Positions 5,976 through 9,162 of a stretch of DNA of 9,162 nucleotides are shown here, piece by piece (within the stretch, counting starts at the first letter, position 1; every line of letters begins with the position of its first letter). The notes below the pieces were generated by a model. That model saw only the letters and a program-made list of their open reading frames with translations, did no database searches and was not told the origin of the DNA. This DNA comes from Prolixibacteraceae bacterium (lineage in GTDB: Bacteria; Bacteroidota; Bacteroidia; Bacteroidales; Prolixibacteraceae), in the NCBI GenBank assembly GCA_027858145.1, contig JAQIDF010000529.1, forward strand, positions 1 to 9,162, in the 5' to 3' direction. The position numbers were made by a program, and so were the translations under genes.

Positions 5976-7052
5976 TTAGTATCTGTTGATACAATTTAAG
6001 TTGTCAAATGCTTCTTCAAGACGAGCAACTATACTCTCTTCACCTTTACGTAACCAAACGCGAGGGTCATAGTATTTTTTGTTTGGTTTATCAGCACCAT
6101 CTGGGTTGCCAATTTGTGTTTGAAGATAGTCGTGATTTTGTGCTTCGAACTCACGAATACCATTCCATGCTGCCCATTGAGTGTCAGTGTCAATATTCAT
6201 TTTAATAACACCATATCCGATAGCTTCTGTGATTTCTTCGGCAGAAGAACCCGATCCACCGTGGAATACAAAGAATACCGGTTTGTCAGTTGTTCCGTGT
6301 TTTTCGTTGATGAATTTTTGTGAGTTGTCAAGAATTTTTGGTGTTAATTTTACATTACCCGGTTTGTATACTCCGTGAACATTACCAAAAGATGCTGCAA
6401 TTGTAAAGTTAGGAGATTCTTCAAGTAACTGTGCATATGCGTATTCAACTTCTTCCGGTTGTGTGTAAAGTTCAGCAGAATCTACATCTGAATTGTCAAC
6501 GCCATCTTCTTCACCACCGGTAACTCCTAATTCAATTTCGAGAAACATATCCATTTTACTCATACGCTCAAGATATTTTTTGCACGTAGCAATATTTTCT
6601 TCAAGAGGCTCTTCTGATAAGTCAAGCATGTGTGAGCTAAATAATGGTTTACCTGTTTTTTTGAAGTTTTCTTCACTTGCATCCAATAATCCGTCAATCC
6701 ATGGTAATAATTTTTTTGCAGCATGGTCAGTGTGTAAAATTACCGGAATGCCATATAATTCAGCCATTTGGTGTATGTGTTTAGCACCCGAAATAGCACC
6801 TGCTATTTGTACCGCTTGTCCTTCGCCTTTTAATCCTTTACCTGCATAAAATTGAGCTCCACCGTTCGAAAATTGAATGATTATTGGTGAGTTAACTTTT
6901 GCGGCAGCTTCTAATACTGCATTTACTGAATTTGTTCCAACAACATTTACTGCGGGAAGTGCAAATTTATTTGCTTTTGCTATTTCAAAAACTTTTTTCA
7001 CATCGTCACCAAATATGACACCTGGTTTAACTGCATCTGATATTAATCCCAT
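5976..7052 (-). CDS. fbaA: Class II fructose-1,6-bisphosphate aldolase
   Basis: A 358-residue zinc-dependent aldolase that cleaves fructose-1,6-bisphosphate to dihydroxyacetone phosphate and glyceraldehyde-3-phosphate in glycolysis, and the reverse in gluconeogenesis. It matches the class IIA (E. coli FbaA, 359 residues) type almost residue for residue in numbering: D109 and H110 in HTDH (107-110), E181 in GGEEDG, H226 in NVHGVYKPGNV, H264 in FHGGSGS, and N286/D288 in NIDTDTQWA. No truncation or change in a key residue is seen. The ATG at 7052 gives the normal N-terminus MGLISDAVKPGVIFGDDV. An 83-base gap separates it from the upstream GME-fold gene and holds a promoter-like motif; a strong terminator follows the stop, so it is probably its own transcription unit. 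Confidence 0.97.
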   Translation of the reverse strand: MGLISDAVKPGVIFGDDVKKVFEIAKANKFALPAVNVVGTNSVNAVLEAAAKVNSPIIIQFSNGGAQFYAGKGLKGEGQAVQIAGAISGAKHIHQMAELYGIPVILHTDHAAKKLLPWIDGLLDASEENFKKTGKPLFSSHMLDLSEEPLEENIATCKKYLERMSKMDMFLEIELGVTGGEEDGVDNSDVDSAELYTQPEEVEYAYAQLLEESPNFTIAASFGNVHGVYKPGNVKLTPKILDNSQKFINEKHGTTDKPVFFVFHGGSGSSAEEITEAIGYGVIKMNIDTDTQWAAWNGIREFEAQNHDYLQTQIGNPDGADKPNKKYYDPRVWLRKGEESIVARLEEAFDNLNCINRY

Positions 7053-7100
7053 GATTATAAACTATTTAAATTATTATTATCAATTAATTTTTATTTGAGC

Positions 7101-7109
7101 GTAAAACTA
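7101..7109 (-). promoter_or_regulatory. Possible -7 promoter element of fbaA
   Basis: TAGTTTTAC on the minus strand followed by GCTC, 48 bases before the fbaA ATG. It is one base different over 11 positions from the motif upstream of the small acidic protein gene. A variant of the Bacteroidetes TAnnTTTG box is inferred; no clear -33 element is seen. Confidence 0.38.
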
Positions 7110-7135
7110 TAAAAAAATAATGAAAACTAACATAG

Positions 7136-7867
7136 TTATGAAGATAAACTTTTTTTGTTTTTTTGGTCAAAAAAAAATATTCCACCCCCGTCATATAACG
7201 CTCCGTCGTAGAGTTCAATAATGGTGCATTTATGTTCGTGTATAAAGTTTTTTAAGGCATCTCCCTTGTCAAGTGTTTGCAATGCCCCGATTATATATAC
7301 CGTATTCTTGTGAACACCCATTGTGCCGCCAATACAACCGTGCGTGTAGGGTGGAAGTACAATATTTTTCGGTGAGCAATATATATGAGGAATGTTTTCT
7401 GTTGCTAATGCTTTCTGTATACCCTTATCTGATGTTATGCATGCTCCGTCCGGGAGACAAATCATACTGCATCGGGTATATGCTTGGGGAACATGAATGA
7501 ATTTTTTGTCTCGGCATGTGTTGAGAATAGTTTTGTCGGTGAATGATTGTTTGTGAAATAGATATTTGTCGCTCACAACACAATTATATGCGGTGCTGTT
7601 TGCAATGTTGGAGCCGACTGTTGTATTGCCTTCTTTATTGTGCAAATTGTTGGATGATATAATGTGTGTGATTTCCGGAGGTGTGTTTGGGGCATAGATT
7701 GTTTTATTGGAATCAATTTTACATAGAAACACATCGGGATGTCCCGAAATAGCATCATAACTTATGTCTTGTGTACGAAATTCAACACAGGAAAAATCTT
7801 TCTGCAATCGTTCTTTTGCTTGAACGGGAGCACGTGAATCAATTATAGCAATAGGTAAATTCATCAT
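7136..7867 (-). CDS. GME-fold (DUF6873-like) protein of unknown function
   Basis: A 243-residue protein without signal peptide or membrane segment. By recall it resembles the DUF6873 group, assigned to the GME (guanidine-modifying enzyme, pentein-like) fold. Conserved-looking blocks are SGHPDVFLCK (41-50), AYNCVVSDKYLFH (93-105), VPQAYTRCSMIC (126-137), ITSDKGI (144-150), THGCIGGTMG (175-184) and LYDGALYDGGGIFFF (219-233). Repeated beta-strand-turn units ending in GG motifs fit the pentein propeller; H176, C178, C133 and D226 are candidate active-site residues by position, not by proof. Known relatives of the fold act on arginine or other guanidino groups, but no substrate is known here. Its first codons overlap the radical SAM gene by 29 bases, so the two are almost certainly co-translated. 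The family call is from memory of motifs, not a search. Confidence 0.7.
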   Translation of the reverse strand: MMNLPIAIIDSRAPVQAKERLQKDFSCVEFRTQDISYDAISGHPDVFLCKIDSNKTIYAPNTPPEITHIISSNNLHNKEGNTTVGSNIANSTAYNCVVSDKYLFHKQSFTDKTILNTCRDKKFIHVPQAYTRCSMICLPDGACITSDKGIQKALATENIPHIYCSPKNIVLPPYTHGCIGGTMGVHKNTVYIIGALQTLDKGDALKNFIHEHKCTIIELYDGALYDGGGIFFFDQKNKKSLSS

Positions 7868-8846
7868 ATTGAAGGTGTGTGTCTGTGTGAATAGCTACCC
7901 AACCGTATGTTTCGCGAAGCCACTGTTTGTTAGATGATTCATAACCAATAGCATAAGGGAGAGCTTCTGCAGAAACGGAAATGTGTAATTTCCCTTTCTT
8001 CAGTTTGATTTTCTCTGCAAAACGGTTTTTCCATATTTGCGATAGAGCCAGTTGCTTGATTGAAGGATGATATGGCCCGGCGAGTACTATTTCCGATGAT
8101 TCAAAGTCTTTGCTCGGATGTAGTCCAACTCGTAATATGCGGATATTATGTTGGGAAAAAAGAGAATAAATATCCGCAAGCCATACCGTTGCCGTTGCTC
8201 TGTCTAAAGGTTTATATCTGCCCTGTGTGTACATGTCTGCCAAAACGGTGTTTGCAATAACCAGACAGGGGTATATGCGTGTTGTGTCTGCTTTATAATC
8301 AATAATTTTTTGAGCTGTGTGCATGCTTTTTTCATAGCTGTCTCCGGGTAGGCCAATCATCATTTGAAGACCGAGTTTAAAATGATATGTACGAATAAGT
8401 TCTGCTGCCCGGATAATATCTTCGGAGGTATGTCCTCGTTGCGATAATGCTAAAACCTCATTGTCAAAAGATTGTGCTCCCAGTTCAATATCTTTTACGC
8501 CATAACTGTGTAGCATGCGTAATATGTCTTCTGAAATATAATCGGGACGAGTTGATATCCGAATGCTTTCAACCGCTCCTTTATGAATGTATGATTGAGC
8601 AAGTTTTAAAAATGCTTTTTGTTGCTCAATAGGTAGTCCGGTAAAGTTTCCGCCAAAAAATGCAATTTGTTTGGTGCCCGATGTCGGTATTGTTGTCAGA
8701 TGAGTTTCAATAATCTCTTGTGCATCTTGTATGGTGGGAATATGATGAGTGCCACTAATATTTCTTTGATTGCAAAACACACATTTATTGCGACATGCCA
8801 ATTCGGGCAAAAATATGGGAATGTTGTAATGTTTGTTCTGCTTCAT
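7839..8846 (-). CDS. Elp3-like radical SAM protein of unknown substrate
   Basis: A 335-residue radical S-adenosylmethionine enzyme. The [4Fe-4S] motif CRNKCVFC has C18, C22 and C25. Further family blocks are FFGGNFTG (63-70), ISTRPDYI (97-104), ELGAQSFDNEVL (121-132), RGHT (137-140), MMIGLPGDS (162-170), RIYPCLVIANTVL (190-202) and AGPYHPS (256-262). This is the pattern of the N-terminal half of Elp3 (COG1243), without the C-terminal acetyltransferase domain, as in a group of stand-alone Elp3-like proteins common in Clostridia. Elp3 acts on wobble uridine of tRNA, so an RNA-related role is possible but the substrate is unknown. Start ATG 8846 gives the typical MK..KHYNIPIFLPEL opening. It is the first gene of a two-gene unit with the GME-fold protein, overlapping it by 29 bases. 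The reading frame is intact. Confidence 0.88.
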   Translation of the reverse strand: MKQNKHYNIPIFLPELACRNKCVFCNQRNISGTHHIPTIQDAQEIIETHLTTIPTSGTKQIAFFGGNFTGLPIEQQKAFLKLAQSYIHKGAVESIRISTRPDYISEDILRMLHSYGVKDIELGAQSFDNEVLALSQRGHTSEDIIRAAELIRTYHFKLGLQMMIGLPGDSYEKSMHTAQKIIDYKADTTRIYPCLVIANTVLADMYTQGRYKPLDRATATVWLADIYSLFSQHNIRILRVGLHPSKDFESSEIVLAGPYHPSIKQLALSQIWKNRFAEKIKLKKGKLHISVSAEALPYAIGYESSNKQWLRETYGWVAIHTDTHLQYDEFTYCYN

Positions 8847-8867
8847 GAATATTCAAAGGATTTTTTT

Positions 8868-8876
8868 GTAAAATTA
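8868..8876 (-). promoter_or_regulatory. Possible -7 promoter element of the radical SAM operon
   Basis: TAATTTTAC on the minus strand, 21 bases before the ATG; a second TATATTTAC occurs at 8899-8907, 52 bases before the ATG. Both fit TAnnTTTAC, which also precedes fbaA, the small-protein operon and the LRR gene. Which one is used, if either, is not visible. Confidence 0.3.
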
Positions 8877-8990
8877 CGAAAAAAACGATTTTGATTACGT
8901 AAATATAAGTGATTATATGTCTAATAAATAAGAGATGATAAAAAATTTTAATTGAGAGTGGAAGTGGAGGTGGATTTCACTATTCAATAA

Positions 8991-9022
8991 TATAGCTCGA
9001 ATTTCGGGCTGTATTTTTTTTT
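8991..9022 (+). terminator. Plus-strand terminator-like hairpin with no upstream gene
   Basis: AGCTCGA (8994-9000) pairs with TCGGGCT (9004-9010) around a 3-base loop, one pair being G-U, and a run of nine T's follows at 9014-9022. The geometry fits a Rho-independent terminator for plus-strand transcription, yet the only known gene to its left is read the other way and starts at 8846. Confidence 0.65.
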
Positions 9023-9057
9023 GTAATTAATTGCACCAATTGTTCGTCGTATATAAT

Positions 9058-9095
9058 ACTACTAACCTGAGTTCGACGTAATTTTTCGAGTTCAG
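9058..9095 (+). repeat. Dispersed palindromic repeat, copy B
   Basis: ACTACTAACCTGAGTTCGA matches copy A at 2297-2315 in 18 of 19 bases. It folds as CTGAGTTCGA (9067-9076) with TCGAGTTCAG (9086-9095), ten pairs including two G-U, around a 9-base loop. The G-U pairs exist only in plus-strand RNA; the minus-strand RNA would have A-C mismatches. No T-run follows. Confidence 0.55.
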
Positions 9096-9162
9096 ATTAG
9101 CTCCGCTGAGCTCGTCCTTTGTCCTCGGTTGATATAAAAAGCTGTTTATCAAGGCAAATTAT

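Larger units (their letters stand above)
8847..9162. other. Gene-free stretch upstream of the radical SAM operon
   Basis: No convincing coding frame on either strand. A minus-strand frame entering from the right edge stays open for only 21 codons (ends QRS). The stretch contains the radical SAM leader, three tandem hexamers AGTGGA AGTGGA GGTGGA (8957-8974), an orphan terminator-like hairpin (8991-9022) and a palindromic repeat (9058-9095). Near the right edge there is a short AGCTC/GAGCT hairpin (about 9099-9112). Confidence 0.6.

Noticed and set aside
6493..6849. 118-codon plus-strand open frame inside fbaA, and similar frames inside glmM and the radical SAM gene
   Set aside because: They are antisense to well-supported genes, have no recognisable motifs, and their openness is explained by the codon use of the real genes.
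7125..7137. AACTA / TAGTT hairpin as terminator of the GME-fold gene
   Set aside because: The stem is only five mostly A-T pairs and overlaps the stop codon; the T-rich tail follows at a distance.
8957..8974. AGTGGA hexamer repeat as a binding-site array or satellite
   Set aside because: Only three units, the third imperfect, and no further copies in the window.

Overview
The window looks like a piece of an AT-rich Bacteroidetes chromosome, most likely from an anaerobic Bacteroidales/Marinilabiliales-type organism. The support is: rubrerythrin (an enzyme typical of anaerobes), a secreted LRR protein with a Bacteroidetes-style signal peptide ending FS|Q, start codons preceded by AT-rich leaders with no clear Shine-Dalgarno sequence, a Bacteroidetes-type IS256-like insertion sequence and an IS3 OrfA remnant. 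The species cannot be told from this sequence.

Layout. 1-2079 is read on the plus strand: the likely tail of an unidentified gene, then rubrerythrin (rbr), a strong terminator, a perfect 13-bp inverted repeat, and a secreted leucine-rich-repeat protein. 2080-3473 is a mobile-element scar: a degenerate IS3-family OrfA start and end, a terminator, a short repeated palindrome, and a 1071-bp IS256-like element (zinc-ribbon DDE transposase) whose reading frame is broken at a run of seven A's. From 3474 to 8846 everything is on the minus strand. In transcription order this is: an Elp3-like radical SAM protein overlapping a GME-fold (DUF6873-like) protein; class II fructose-bisphosphate aldolase (fbaA); a terminator; a phosphoglucosamine mutase-like enzyme (glmM); a small acidic conserved protein; and yebC, which has lost its 3' quarter to the insertion sequence. 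8847-9162 has no recognisable gene but holds an orphan plus-strand terminator and a second copy of the palindrome seen at 2297.

How the parts fit. fbaA and glmM are central sugar-metabolism and cell-wall precursor genes. The small acidic protein and yebC form an operon whose distal end has been damaged by the insertion sequence. The missing yebC 3' end is not found on the other side of the element and no target-site duplication is visible, so the junction looks like a rearrangement or deletion rather than a simple hop. The part least explained by known biology is the overlapping radical SAM plus GME-fold pair: both proteins look intact, both carry their family motifs, and their joint role is unknown. 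No CRISPR array, tRNA or rRNA was seen.
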